From: Geothrix oryzae
Lineage (GTDB): Bacteria; Acidobacteriota; Holophagae; Holophagales; Holophagaceae
DNA: 64,000 nucleotides
Reading direction: 5' to 3'
Assembly (NCBI RefSeq): GCF_030295385.1
Contig: NZ_AP027079.1
Location: 806,001 to 870,000, forward strand
This document shows, one piece after another, positions 56,333 to 64,000 of the stretch. The notes under the pieces are model-generated. The model was given only the letters and a program-made list of their open reading frames with translations. It did no database searches and was not told where the DNA came from. A program made the position numbers and the translations under genes. Each line of letters begins with the position of its first letter. Within the stretch, counting starts at the first letter, position 1.

Positions 56333-56450
56333 GGGACCTCCGGGGGAGGCCCCCATGAAAACACGGTTGCCTCGCAAATTGAGGCTTCAATTTCGCCGGC
56401 CCCCCGCCAAATTTCATCGCCACCGCGCCATGCTGGGGGCGAGGTGTCCC

Positions 56451-56945
56451 ATGCCCTTCGATGCTGCTGCCCGGGAATCCTTTCTTCGCCGTTATGCGGA
56501 GGGACCTGCCCTCCTCCGGCGCGCCTGGGAGGAGGTGCCCGGAGAGGCCCGGATCTGGCGGCCGGGGGAAGGGCGTTGGAGCGCCCAGGAAGTCCTGATC
56601 CACTGCGCGGATTCGGAAACCTACGCGGCCATCCGCATCCGCCTCCTGCTGGCGGAGCCGGATCCCCTGATTGTGGGTTACGATGAGAACGCCTGGGCCC
56701 GCCGGTTCGACTACCATGCGGCGGACCCGGAACTGGCCCTGACCCTGATCGGGGCCGTCCGGGCCCACACGGCGTCCATGCTGGCCGGGCTTCCGGGGGA
56801 AGCCTGGGAGCGCATGGGCCGGCACACCCAAAGCGGCCCGTACGGCACCGACGACTGGCTGCGCAGCTACGGGGAGCACCTGGAGATCCATGCCGCCCAG
56901 ATCCGGCGGAACCTGACGGCGTGGGAGGCCGGACATGGCCGCTGA
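56451..56945 (+). CDS. DinB-like four-helix protein
   Basis: A 164-residue helical protein. Segments RWSAQEVLIHCADSETYAAI and WLRSYGEHLEIHAAQIRRNL hold the His ligand positions of the DinB/YfiT fold. The function is unknown; the fold is used by thiol transferases and metal-dependent hydrolases. GAGG precedes ATG 56451. Its stop overlaps the arylamine N-acetyltransferase start by 11 bases, so the two are probably co-translated. It diverges from the gamma-glutamyltransferase gene. Confidence 0.78.
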   Translation: MPFDAAARESFLRRYAEGPALLRRAWEEVPGEARIWRPGEGRWSAQEVLIHCADSETYAAIRIRLLLAEPDPLIVGYDENAWARRFDYHAADPELALTLIGAVRAHTASMLAGLPGEAWERMGRHTQSGPYGTDDWLRSYGEHLEIHAAQIRRNLTAWEAGHGR

Positions 56946-57726
56946 CCTCGACCTGGACGCCTACCTGCAACGGATCGGTTTCGGGGGCGAGACGACCCCG
57001 CGCCTGGACACCCTGTGCGGCCTCCACTTCGCCCACGCCACGGCCATCCCCTTCGAGAACCTGGACATCCAGATGGGCCTGCCCATCCGGCTCGACCTGG
57101 CCTCGCTCCAGGACAAGCTGGTGCGGCGCCGGCGGGGAGGCTACTGCTTCGAGCACAACACGCTGTTCCTCGCCGTGCTGAAGACCCTCGGCTTCGAGGC
57201 CATCCCCTGCGAGGCCCGTGTGCGGCTGGGCGCGCCCGGGGTGCTGCCCCGCACCCACATGCTGCTGGTGATCCGTCTGGAGGGGGACTTCTGGCTCTGC
57301 GATGTGGGCTTCGGCGGCGAGGGCCTGCTCTGGCCCGTGGCCATGGACGGCGAGCAGCACGGCCAGTTCCAGAATGCCTACCGGGTGGCCGAGGAGGGCG
57401 GGCTTCGCGTGCTCCAGTCCCGCCACGAAGAGGCCTGGACGGACCTGTACGCCTTCCAGTCAGAACCCCAGTTCCCGGTGGATTTCGAAATGGCGAACCA
57501 CTACACCTCCACGCACCCGGAATCCCGCTTCGTCCGAACCCTCACCGCCCAGCTGCCGGGTCCGGAGGTCCGGCGCATCCTCCGCAACCGCGCCTATGCC
57601 GAGATTCGCGGCTCCCGCGTGGAGGGCCGCGAACTGGCGCCCGAGGAAGTGATCCCCACCCTCCGGGAGACCTTCGGGATCGAGGTGCCCGACGGCACGC
57701 GGTTCCGGGCCTTCGAGGGGGCGTGA
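56935..57726 (+). CDS. Arylamine N-acetyltransferase
   Basis: A 263-residue NAT. The catalytic triad is visible as Cys in RRGGYCFEHNTLF, His in LPRTHMLLVIRL and Asp in FWLCDVGFGGEGL. It acetylates arylamines or hydrazines from acetyl-CoA by a ping-pong mechanism. The N-terminal helical motif HATAIPFENLDIQMG is typical. Start ATG 56935 overlaps the DinB-like gene. Physiological substrate unknown; detoxification or cell-envelope roles are reported for the family. Confidence 0.94.
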   Translation: MAADLDLDAYLQRIGFGGETTPRLDTLCGLHFAHATAIPFENLDIQMGLPIRLDLASLQDKLVRRRRGGYCFEHNTLFLAVLKTLGFEAIPCEARVRLGAPGVLPRTHMLLVIRLEGDFWLCDVGFGGEGLLWPVAMDGEQHGQFQNAYRVAEEGGLRVLQSRHEEAWTDLYAFQSEPQFPVDFEMANHYTSTHPESRFVRTLTAQLPGPEVRRILRNRAYAEIRGSRVEGRELAPEEVIPTLRETFGIEVPDGTRFRAFEGA

Positions 57727-57730
57727 CCGC

Positions 57731-59488
57731 TCAGACCAGCGCGGGCATCGAGCGGTCAGCTTCCGCAGCACTAACTGGAGCAGGATCGGCGGGAAGGTAG
57801 GCGGGGTTCCACATCGCCTCGGCGACGGCCCCGGGAATCTGGGCGTCCTCCAGACTGCGGTTCGCCACGCCCGCTTCCCGGGCCTCGCGGACCACGGCCG
57901 CCGCCACCTGGGCCGTCACCTCGCGGATCCGGGCCGCGGGCGGGAAGAGGCTCCCGGCCTCGAGATCGTCGGCGTGGACCTCCTGCGCGAGCTGCCGGGC
58001 GGCGGCGGTGAACATGCCGTCGGTCACCTCCCGGGCCTCGGCGACCAGGATCCCCAGGCCCACGCCCGGGAAGACGAAGACATTGTTGCTCTGGCCGATG
58101 CGGTGCTCCCGGCCGGCATGGGTCACCGGGTCGAAGGGGCTCCCCGTGGCCACCAGGGCGCGGCCATCCGTCCAGGCCAGCACATCCTTGGGCTTGGCCT
58201 CGCACTTGCTCGTGGGGTTCGACATGGGCAGCACGATGGGGCGCTCGGCATAGCAGGCCATTTCCCGGATGGCCTCCTCGGTGAAGGCCCCGGCGGTTCC
58301 CGAGGTCCCGATCAGCATGGTGGGCTTGAAGGCGCGGATCACCGACAGCAGGTCCCGCTTCTGGCCCCGGCCCAGGCCCATCTTCTCGGCCATGTCCACC
58401 GGCCAGGCGAACTCCCGCTGCAGGGGGTCGAGCCCCGGGTCATCCTCCACGAGGAGGCCCTGGACATCGAGGTTGGCCATGGCCGCGGTCAGGTCCTCCC
58501 CGTCCAGGCCTTCGCGCCGGAGGGTCGTGCGCATGAGCCGGGCGATGCCGATCCCGGCGGCGCCGGAGCCGAGGAAGAGGATGCGGTGCTGGCGGATAGG
58601 GATCCCCGTGGCCCGGACACCGGCGATCAGGGCGGCCACGCCCACGGCGGCGGTGCCCTGGATGTCGTCGTTGAAGGAGGTGAGGGTCTTGCGGTAGCGC
58701 TCAAGCAGGCGGAAGGCGTTGAACTTCTTGAAGTCCTCCCACTGGAGGAGGGCCTTCGGGAAGCAGAGCTTCACCGCGTGGACGAACTCGTCCACCAGCG
58801 TGTCGTACTCCGGGCCCCGGAGTCGCGGCGCCCGCCAGCCCAGGTAGAACTCGTCCTCCAGCAGGTCGAGGTTGTCCGTGCCCACATCCAGGCTCACGGG
58901 CAGGGTCTGCCAGGGCGGGATGCCCGCCGCCGCCGTGTAGAGCGCCAGCTTCCCGATGGGGATGCCCATGCCGCCCACGCCCTGATCGCCGAGGCCCAGG
59001 ATGCGCTCGTTGTCCGTGACGACGATCAGCCGGATGTCCTCGAAGGGCGCGTTCCGCAGCACCTCGGCGATATGGCCGCGATGCTCCGGGGTGATCCAGA
59101 TGCCCCGGGCCCGCCGGAAGATGTGGCTGAATTCCTGGCAGGCTCGACCCACCGTGGGCGTGTAGACGATGGGGAGGAACTCCTGGATGTGATCGATCAG
59201 GACCCGGTAGAACAGGTGCTCATTGCGATCCTGCAGCGCGGCCAGCCCGATGTACTTCTCCAGGGGATCGGGCTTGCACTGGATGCTGGCATAGACCCGC
59301 CGGGCCTGCTGGTCGATGGTGGTGACCGCGTGGGGCAGCAAGCCCTCGAGGCCGAGGGCCAGACGCTCCTCCTGGGTGAAGGCGGTGCCCTTGGTGTACA
59401 TGGGATTCCGCAGGAGGCGCACGCCCCGGAAGGGCACATTCACCCGCTTCCTGCCACTGGGTTCGAGCTTTTGGCCGTAGCGTTCCAT
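57731..59488 (-). CDS. maeA: NAD-dependent malic enzyme
   Basis: A 585-residue large-type malic enzyme. Features include the N-terminal GTAFTQEERLALGLEGLLP, IVYTPTVGRACQEFSHIFRR, VVTDNERILGLGDQGVGGMG, FNDDIQGTAAVGVAALIAGV and the dinucleotide motif FLGSGAAGIGIARLM. It oxidatively decarboxylates malate to pyruvate. Its length and helical N-terminus place it with the MaeA/ScfA group; whether NAD or NADP is preferred is inferred from that group. ATG 59488 has GGGAGG upstream. Confidence 0.93.
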   Translation of the reverse strand: MERYGQKLEPSGRKRVNVPFRGVRLLRNPMYTKGTAFTQEERLALGLEGLLPHAVTTIDQQARRVYASIQCKPDPLEKYIGLAALQDRNEHLFYRVLIDHIQEFLPIVYTPTVGRACQEFSHIFRRARGIWITPEHRGHIAEVLRNAPFEDIRLIVVTDNERILGLGDQGVGGMGIPIGKLALYTAAAGIPPWQTLPVSLDVGTDNLDLLEDEFYLGWRAPRLRGPEYDTLVDEFVHAVKLCFPKALLQWEDFKKFNAFRLLERYRKTLTSFNDDIQGTAAVGVAALIAGVRATGIPIRQHRILFLGSGAAGIGIARLMRTTLRREGLDGEDLTAAMANLDVQGLLVEDDPGLDPLQREFAWPVDMAEKMGLGRGQKRDLLSVIRAFKPTMLIGTSGTAGAFTEEAIREMACYAERPIVLPMSNPTSKCEAKPKDVLAWTDGRALVATGSPFDPVTHAGREHRIGQSNNVFVFPGVGLGILVAEAREVTDGMFTAAARQLAQEVHADDLEAGSLFPPAARIREVTAQVAAAVVREAREAGVANRSLEDAQIPGAVAEAMWNPAYLPADPAPVSAAEADRSMPALV

Positions 59489-59703
59489 GCGGATGCCTCC
59501 CTGGGTGGATGACCAGCCGCTTCACAGCGAAGGCCGTGAAGCTCACAAGGCACCCTCCTCTGGAACCGATGCCGCGCATGGGACGGGGCGGGTGCCGGGG
59601 AAACCAAGCCCGCCCCAATATGCGTTCCAGGAGGAAGCCTGTCCAGCTTGCTGGTTCCAAAACCCCAGCAGGTCCAGAAGGATAGGAACGATTGCCCCAG
59701 GCT

Positions 59704-60381
59704 TTACCAGGCGATTCGCTCTCCATCCCGCCAGAACCCGCCCGTGAGGTCCGGACTGGCCTGGAGGAGCAGCCAGAGGATGCTGTTCGCCCCTTCTTCG
59801 AGGCTGCGGGGCGCTTCGGCGCCGCCCATGTCGGTGCGCACCCAGCCGGGGCAGACGGCGTTCACGGCGATGCCGCGGGGCCTGAGGGCCTCGGCCAGCT
59901 GGACCGTGACGGCGTTGAGGGCGGTCTTGGAGATGCAGTAGCCCGGAGCCCAAGCGGCGGGGGCGGACAGCGAGCCGCCCTCGCTGCTCACATTCACGAT
60001 GCGACCCCCCCTCGGCATGAGCGGCGCGAAGGCCTGGGCCATGCGCAACGGACCCAGGGCATTGGTCTCCAGGGTGCGGCGGAGGGTGTCGGCCTCCAGC
60101 TCCATCACCCCCGTGGCCCCGTCCAGGAGGATGCCCGCGTTGTTCACCAGGGCGTCCAGGTGGCCGTGGCGGGCCTTCACTTCGGCCGCCGCGGCCAGGA
60201 TCGAGGCCTCGTCCGCCACATTCAAAGCCAGCACTTCCAAGTCATGGAGGGGCTCCGGCCGCCGCATGCCCGTGATCACGGTGAACCCCCGGGCGGCCAG
60301 CCGCAGGGCCACCTCCCGACCCAGCCCGCGGCCTGCGCCGGTCACGAGGATGGTGCCGCCACGAAGTCCCGCATCGCTCAT
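59704..60381 (-). CDS. Short-chain dehydrogenase/reductase
   Basis: A 225-residue classical SDR. The cofactor loop is TGAGRGLGREVA, then NNAG (LDALVNNAGILLDG), VNVSSEGG and the catalytic Tyr/Lys YCISKTALNAVTVQLAEAL. A conserved PGWVRTDMGG follows. It resembles carbonyl reductases and may act on small aldehydes or ketones; the substrate is unknown. ATG 60381 has GGAGG. It is divergent from the truncated ybaK copy at 60438. Confidence 0.87.
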   Translation of the reverse strand: MSDAGLRGGTILVTGAGRGLGREVALRLAARGFTVITGMRRPEPLHDLEVLALNVADEASILAAAAEVKARHGHLDALVNNAGILLDGATGVMELEADTLRRTLETNALGPLRMAQAFAPLMPRGGRIVNVSSEGGSLSAPAAWAPGYCISKTALNAVTVQLAEALRPRGIAVNAVCPGWVRTDMGGAEAPRSLEEGANSILWLLLQASPDLTGGFWRDGERIAW

Positions 60382-60437
60382 GCCGCCTCCAGTGCAGGGA
60401 CCGGTCGCCGCCTGCCGAGTCGTGGAATCATGGAGCC

Positions 60438-60605
60438 ATGTCCAAGGCCCCGTCAACGAACGCCACCCGGCTCCTGAAGCAGGCCGGCGTGGCCTACACC
60501 GAGCACCTCTACCGCTACGAGGAGCACTGTGGCACGGCGGTGAGTGCCCGGGAACTGGGGGTGGGTGAACACGCGGTTTGCCCCGTGACGGAAGCCCAGA
60601 CCTAA
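60438..60605 (+). pseudogene. Truncated ybaK/ebsC copy (5' end only)
   Basis: Fifty-five codons starting MSKAPSTNATRLLKQAGVAY match the first 46 or so codons of the intact ybaK at 61782 at roughly 85% by eye at the DNA level. The homology ends near 60578; after that nine unrelated residues lead to a stop. The missing rest would hold most of the deacylase fold, so this copy cannot work. The loss coincides with the switch to AT-rich DNA. Confidence 0.75.
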
Positions 60606-61444
60606 TTCGAATGTCGGAAATAGCGAATCTGACTTGGCGCCATTTCTGATGGGCGATTCTCTTTTAAAGGCAAGGTGGTGAGTTTTAGGCGGCCACCGGT
60701 TTCTATTTCAAAACAAGATTCCGAGCCAGATATTCCCTGGCCAGTTCGAAGCCACCAACATCCGGGGCCCCAATCGACGAATACCCCACCTGTCCATGTT
60801 TGTTCGCTTCCACCTATGGGGATCTCGGAAATGTTGTGTGGGGTGAATCGAATTGTGAAGGGTTGATGGTCAGATGCAGGAGTGATGATCATTCGCTCTG
60901 GAGCTGGAGAAGATTCCTGAATCCAAGTGCCATGAAGAGGTTTCGGAACGGATGGAATGACATCAGAAAAATCTTCATAATATGGGCCAGGGCGTGGCAC
61001 CATGCGCTTATAGATGCTGATAATCGGTGAATCACTTCTTGTGGCCGATGATCCGCGTTCCCAGACATGCAACTCTAGTGTGAAAGAATCAAGAAGTTTG
61101 AAAGTCCCTTCTATGCGTGTATATGGCCATGCTAGTGTTCGGAATCTCCACTCATTAGTGGAAATGGGTATATAGTAAGATAAATATCGTCTGATCTCTG
61201 AGGGTTGGAGGCTTCCCTGTAGAGAAGATTTTCCAAATGATGGAATCCAGTATTGTGATTTAGTGGTTAGATATAAATATTTACTCGAAGGAGGATTTTC
61301 TGAATTTAGGTTTTCCCAGGCACCTTGGATCTCTTCGGGAATTCCAGTTATTGTTGATGAGGTAAGTGGAAGTTCATTTGGCGTCGACTGGAGTCTTACC
61401 GGATTGGTGAGTTGTACGAGTAACATGAATATTGTTGAAAACAT
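60602..61444 (-). CDS. Exported hypothetical protein with two lipocalin-like GxW repeats
   Basis: About 280 residues in AT-rich DNA, with a signal-like N-terminus (MFSTIFMLLVQLTNPVRLQS). Two segments share a pattern: IQGAWENLNSENPPSSKYLY and LHGTWIQESSPAPERMIITP, the xGxW start of lipocalin-like beta repeats, each followed by beta-rich text. I recognise no family. ATG 61444 is 2 bases after the stop of a small upstream ORF, so they are coupled. Its composition, export signal and position recall the immunity genes of the Rhs locus, but the role is unproven. Confidence 0.6.
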   Translation of the reverse strand: MFSTIFMLLVQLTNPVRLQSTPNELPLTSSTITGIPEEIQGAWENLNSENPPSSKYLYLTTKSQYWIPSFGKSSLQGSLQPSEIRRYLSYYIPISTNEWRFRTLAWPYTRIEGTFKLLDSFTLELHVWERGSSATRSDSPIISIYKRMVPRPGPYYEDFSDVIPSVPKPLHGTWIQESSPAPERMIITPASDHQPFTIRFTPHNISEIPIGGSEQTWTGGVFVDWGPGCWWLRTGQGISGSESCFEIETGGRLKLTTLPLKENRPSEMAPSQIRYFRHSN

Positions 61445-61445
61445 A

Positions 61446-61625
61446 TTAACACCCGCCACTTCCAAATTTAGAAGCTATAGCATCAGCCAATCCATTTAAG
61501 CCCATTCTCCGAAGCGCTTCTTCGATAGAAATTGACTCGGCCTTTGCTTTCGCGCCAGCAGCTAACATTACTCCCAAAGTATCTATGCTTGGGGTGGAAG
61601 AATTTGCTAGATCTAAATATTCCAT
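61446..61625 (-). CDS. Small coupled ORF, possible remnant of a polymorphic toxin C-terminus
   Basis: A 59-residue frame (MEYLDLANSSTPSIDTLGVM through the helical ISIEEALRRMGLNGLADAIA) ends TAA two bases before the next ATG. It can be extended upstream without a start to a TGA near 61675, reading PALVLPIGRPQNPK, which looks like the tail of a longer lost protein. No family is recognised. I give low confidence that it is made. Confidence 0.35.
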   Translation of the reverse strand: MEYLDLANSSTPSIDTLGVMLAAGAKAKAESISIEEALRRMGLNGLADAIASKFGSGGC

Positions 61626-61700
61626 CTTCGGATTCTGCGGTCGACCGATGGGGAGAACGAGAGCTGGGTCTCAAGGCACGACATTCTGCTGCAGGCATGC

Positions 61701-61732
61701 AAAAAGGGGTTGTACGAACCATCGGAACCCCT
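61701..61732 (-). terminator. Intrinsic terminator pointing left, orphan
   Basis: On the minus strand AGGGGTT (61732-61726) pairs with AACCCCT (61711-61705), ending in TTTTT (61705-61701). No minus-strand gene lies immediately to its right, as ybaK is on the plus strand, so it appears to be left over from the inserted AT-rich DNA or to shield it from antisense transcription. Confidence 0.5.
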
Positions 61733-61781
61733 CTTCTGCACTCATGCCTGGCTCCTGCTCCGCGGGTGCGATCATGGGGTC

Positions 61782-62261
61782 ATGTCGAAGGCACCCTCCA
61801 CCAACGCCACTCGGCTGCTCAGGCAGGCCGGCATCGCCTACACCGAGCACCTCTACCGCTACGAGGAGCACGGCGGCACGGCGGTGAGCGCCCGGGAACT
61901 CGGAGTGGACGAGCACGCCGTCATCAAGACGCTGGTGATGGAGGACGAGCGCGCGGCGCCGCTCATCATCCTCATGCATGGCGACCGCGAGGTGAGCACC
62001 AAGGAGCTGGCGCGCCAGATCAGCGCGAAGGCCGTGCAGCCCTGCAAGCCCGAGGTGGCCAACCGCCACAGCGGGTACCTGGTCGGCGGCACCAGCCCCC
62101 TGGGCACGAAAAAAGCCATGCCCATCCATGCCGAGGCCACGATCTTCGACCTGGACCGCATCTACCTCAACGGCGGCAGCCGGGGCTTCCTCGTCGGCCT
62201 CAATCCCAAGGACCTGGACAAAGTGCTGAAGGTAAGCCGCGTGTCTGTGGCGGTCCCGTAG
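61782..62261 (+). CDS. ybaK: Cys-tRNA(Pro)/Cys-tRNA deacylase YbaK/EbsC
   Basis: A 159-residue aminoacyl-tRNA editing protein. Text GTAVSARELGVDEHAVIKTL, PLIILMHGDREVSTKELARQ and VGGTSPLGTKKAMPIHAEAT is family-typical, including the Lys-bearing active-site loop and the GGxSPLGxKK element. It clears Cys mischarged on tRNA-Pro in trans. ATG 61782 is supported by the parallel start in the truncated copy at 60438. A large inverted repeat follows the gene. Confidence 0.93.
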   Translation: MSKAPSTNATRLLRQAGIAYTEHLYRYEEHGGTAVSARELGVDEHAVIKTLVMEDERAAPLIILMHGDREVSTKELARQISAKAVQPCKPEVANRHSGYLVGGTSPLGTKKAMPIHAEATIFDLDRIYLNGGSRGFLVGLNPKDLDKVLKVSRVSVAVP

Positions 62262-62288
62262 GCGTTGGCCCATCTGGGCGTGTGGTTA

Positions 62289-62365
62289 ACCACAGAGGTC
62301 GCAGAGATCGATTGGAAGGTTCACCGTTCTTTCTCTGCGTCCTCTGCGACCTCTGCGGTAAAAAA
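62289..62365. repeat. Imperfect inverted repeat element after ybaK
   Basis: ACCACAGAGGTCGCAGAG (62289-62306) and CTCTGCGACCTCTGCGGT (62342-62359) are reverse complements except for one G-T-compatible change, with a 35-base loop and an A-run after the second arm. It could be a terminator for ybaK and also resembles the dispersed CCTCTGYG-type palindromes found in many genomes. Confidence 0.6.
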
Positions 62366-62399
62366 GGAAGTTCGTTCCCCACCGTCTTCGGAGGTTTCC

Positions 62400-63356
62400 A
62401 TGACGCACGCCAAGCGACCCCTGGGCCGCACCGGCCTCTCGATCTCGCCGCTGGTCTTCGGCGGCAATGTGTTCGGCTGGACCGCCGACAAGCAGACCTC
62501 CTTTGATCTCCTCGACCGCTTCACCGGCGCGGGTTTCGAGACGGTGGATACCGCCGATGTGTACTCGGCCTGGAAGCCCGGCAATGTCGGCGGCGAGTCG
62601 GAAACCATCCTCGGCGAGTGGATGCGGGCCCGCGGTTGCCGCGACCGCATCATCCTAATCACCAAGGTCGGCATGGAGATGGGGCCGGGCCGGAAGGGGC
62701 TGTCGGGGACCTGGATCGAGCGCGCGGTGGAGGATTCCCTGCGTCGCCTCCAGACCGACCATCTCGATGTCTACCTGTCCCACAAGTACGACCCGGAGGC
62801 GCCGCACGAGGAAACGCTCGCGGCCTACCAGAAGCTGATCGCGGCGGGCAAGGTGCGGGCCATCGGCGCCTCGAACTTCGATGCGACCCAGCTGGGCGCG
62901 GCCCTGGAGGTCGCGGCGGAGAAGGGCCTGCCGCGCTACGAGATCCTGCAGCCCGAATACAACCTGTACGACCGCAAGAGCTTCGATGGCGCCCTGCGCG
63001 ACCTGTCGATGGCCGAGGGGCTTGGGGTCATCACCTACTACAGCCTCGCGCGGGGATTCCTCAGCGGCAAATACCGGGGCGAAGCCGATCTGGGGCTGAG
63101 CCCGCGGGGCGGCGGGGTCAAGGCCTACCTCAACGAGCGGGGCTTCCGCATCCTCCAGGCGCTCGATGAAGTGGCCTCCCGGCACGGGGCGAAGCCTGCG
63201 GAAGTCTCGCTGGCCTGGCTCATGGCCCGACCGGGGGTCACCGCCCCCATCGCCAGCGCCACCTCCCTGGATCAGCTGGACAGCCTGCTCCGGGCCGCAT
63301 CGCTGGCCTTGTCAGGCGAAGATGTCGCGGCCCTGGAGCTCGCGAGCCGGTATTAA
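62400..63356 (+). CDS. Aldo/keto reductase
   Basis: A 318-residue (alpha/beta)8 NADPH-dependent oxidoreductase. The catalytic residues are Asp in ETVDTADVYSAW, Tyr in the same segment, Lys in ILITKVGMEMG and His in VYLSHKYDPEAPH. The cofactor segment is VRAIGASNFDATQLGAALEV and ASATSLDQLDSLLRAASLAL. The wording resembles YajO/Tas-like bacterial AKRs. ATG 62400 with GGAGG is certain. Substrate is not readable. Confidence 0.92.
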   Translation: MTHAKRPLGRTGLSISPLVFGGNVFGWTADKQTSFDLLDRFTGAGFETVDTADVYSAWKPGNVGGESETILGEWMRARGCRDRIILITKVGMEMGPGRKGLSGTWIERAVEDSLRRLQTDHLDVYLSHKYDPEAPHEETLAAYQKLIAAGKVRAIGASNFDATQLGAALEVAAEKGLPRYEILQPEYNLYDRKSFDGALRDLSMAEGLGVITYYSLARGFLSGKYRGEADLGLSPRGGGVKAYLNERGFRILQALDEVASRHGAKPAEVSLAWLMARPGVTAPIASATSLDQLDSLLRAASLALSGEDVAALELASRY

Positions 63357-63389
63357 AGGCTTCCGCGAGGGCGGAGGCCGATCCACGGG

Positions 63390-63980
63390 CTACTTCCCGT
63401 CCCGCTCGAAGGCCTTCACCAGCCAGGGCAGGGCCGCGGCCAGATCGGCTGCCGACGAGAGCTCGAGCTTGTGGGTGAGGCGGTCCTTCTTCTTGGAGCC
63501 GCCAGTGTCCTTGAGGCGGCCGGAGAGATCCTTCACGGTGGCCGGGTCGCCCAGGGCGAGGCCCAGGTCCAGGCGGGAGACGAAGGGCCTGATCTCTGCG
63601 AAGACATGGTTCCGGTAGAAGGGGACGAGGGTCTCGCAGGGGCAGACCCTCACCTCCTTCCCGAGACCCCGGGCCAGCGCGACGACCTGCTCGAACAGGG
63701 GACGGAGGTGCGCCTTCTTCCCGCCGTACTGGGCGTCCACATACCCAGGGGCCGCGGCGAGGTAGCCTTCCGGCGTGTCGTCAAAGGCGTGGCCCGGTGC
63801 GGCCGCGGCCCGCTGGGCCACGAACCCGGCCTGGTTGGTGCCGAGGCCCTGTGTTTTCAGCCAGGCCAGGCGGGCCTTGGCCTCGGTCGGACCCTCGGCC
63901 TTCACCCGCGCCACCCAGGCCTCCAGGGAGTGCCCGGTCTTCGCCTCCAGGTTGGCCAGGATGCTCTGGACATAGGCCAC
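63390..63980 (-). CDS. DUF4287/DUF5655-domain protein, start may lie beyond window
   Basis: At least 196 residues. An N-terminal helical DUF4287-like part (NLEAKTGHSLEAWVARVKAE, LAWLKTQGLGTNQAGFVAQR) precedes a DUF5655-like part (YGGKKAHLRPLFEQVVALAR, VCPCETLVPFYRNHVFAEIR). The function of both is unknown; such proteins are cytoplasmic. GTG 63980 is the last visible start, but the frame stays open to the window edge, so a further N-terminal start is possible. Confidence 0.72.
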   Translation of the reverse strand: MAYVQSILANLEAKTGHSLEAWVARVKAEGPTEAKARLAWLKTQGLGTNQAGFVAQRAAAAPGHAFDDTPEGYLAAAPGYVDAQYGGKKAHLRPLFEQVVALARGLGKEVRVCPCETLVPFYRNHVFAEIRPFVSRLDLGLALGDPATVKDLSGRLKDTGGSKKKDRLTHKLELSSAADLAAALPWLVKAFERDGK

Positions 63981-64000
63981 GCTTGGGTGCAGGTCGTAGG

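Noticed and set aside
61483-61722. 79-codon minus-strand frame in the AT-rich insert
   Set aside because: Its translation is Arg/Ser-rich with no family look and overlaps the better ORF at 61446-61625, which is coupled to the next gene.

Overview
This window is a GC-rich bacterial chromosome segment with densely packed genes. Its gene content suggests a Gram-negative member of the Acidobacteriota, most likely a Holophagae/Geothrix-like organism. That placement is inference from family mix and codon usage; no rRNA is present to confirm it. Pointers are an outer-membrane barrel protein and a periplasmic YceI protein (two membranes), AcnB-type aconitase, many GTG/TTG starts and strong GGAGG ribosome sites. 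No gap between genes exceeds about 300 bases.

Layout. 1-5.4 kb: a partial adenosine-deaminase-like gene, a FYDLN-type zinc-ribbon protein, a GAF-like protein, then a co-directional partner-switching set (STAS antagonist, HATPase kinase, GAF-PP2C phosphatase) followed by HtpX. 5.5-9 kb: a soluble Hanks kinase fused to a beta-helix, and a PilZ protein with a degenerate receiver tail. 9-16 kb: YchF, two small biotinyl-like proteins, an enoyl-CoA hydratase, a CDF transporter, an SPFH protein, FabH and an ArnA-type formyltransferase. 16-26.6 kb: transglutaminase/TPR protein, FadD, Dtd, a PAP2 / E2-like pair, an outer-membrane protein, a large zinc metalloprotease, an esterase and YceI. 26.7-37.3 kb: DinB, acyl-CoA carboxylase carboxyltransferase, tandem MFS transporters, SDR, alanine-type aminotransferase, acyl-CoA dehydrogenase, Gdx/SugE, a cold-shock protein with a long structured leader, and a membrane TPR protein.

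37.3-45.6 kb is the main accessory locus: a 2.2-kaa Rhs/YD-repeat protein with PKD and Ig-like domains, whose AT-rich C-terminus looks like an M15-type peptidoglycan peptidase. It is followed by a probable exported immunity protein, an orphan Tlde1/DUF2778-like L,D-transpeptidase-fold toxin module with no ordinary start codon, and a second probable exported immunity protein. Both predicted toxins would act on peptidoglycan, which fits immunity proteins carrying signal peptides.

45.7-59.5 kb returns to housekeeping: murJ, tRNA-Thr, accC-accB, nusB-ribH, acnB, an HD-GYP phosphodiesterase, gamma-glutamyltransferase, DinB-like protein, arylamine N-acetyltransferase and malic enzyme. 59.7-64 kb: an SDR gene, then an AT-rich insert (about 60.6-61.7 kb) lying between a truncated ybaK 5' copy and an intact ybaK. 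The insert carries a tiny ORF coupled to an exported two-repeat protein. An aldo/keto reductase and a DUF4287/DUF5655-like protein complete the window.

Metabolic links: acetyl-/acyl-CoA carboxylase parts (accB, accC, stand-alone biotin carrier, carboxyltransferase), FadD, acyl-CoA dehydrogenase and enoyl-CoA hydratase together point to active fatty- or branched-acid metabolism, with AcnB and malic enzyme on the central-carbon side.
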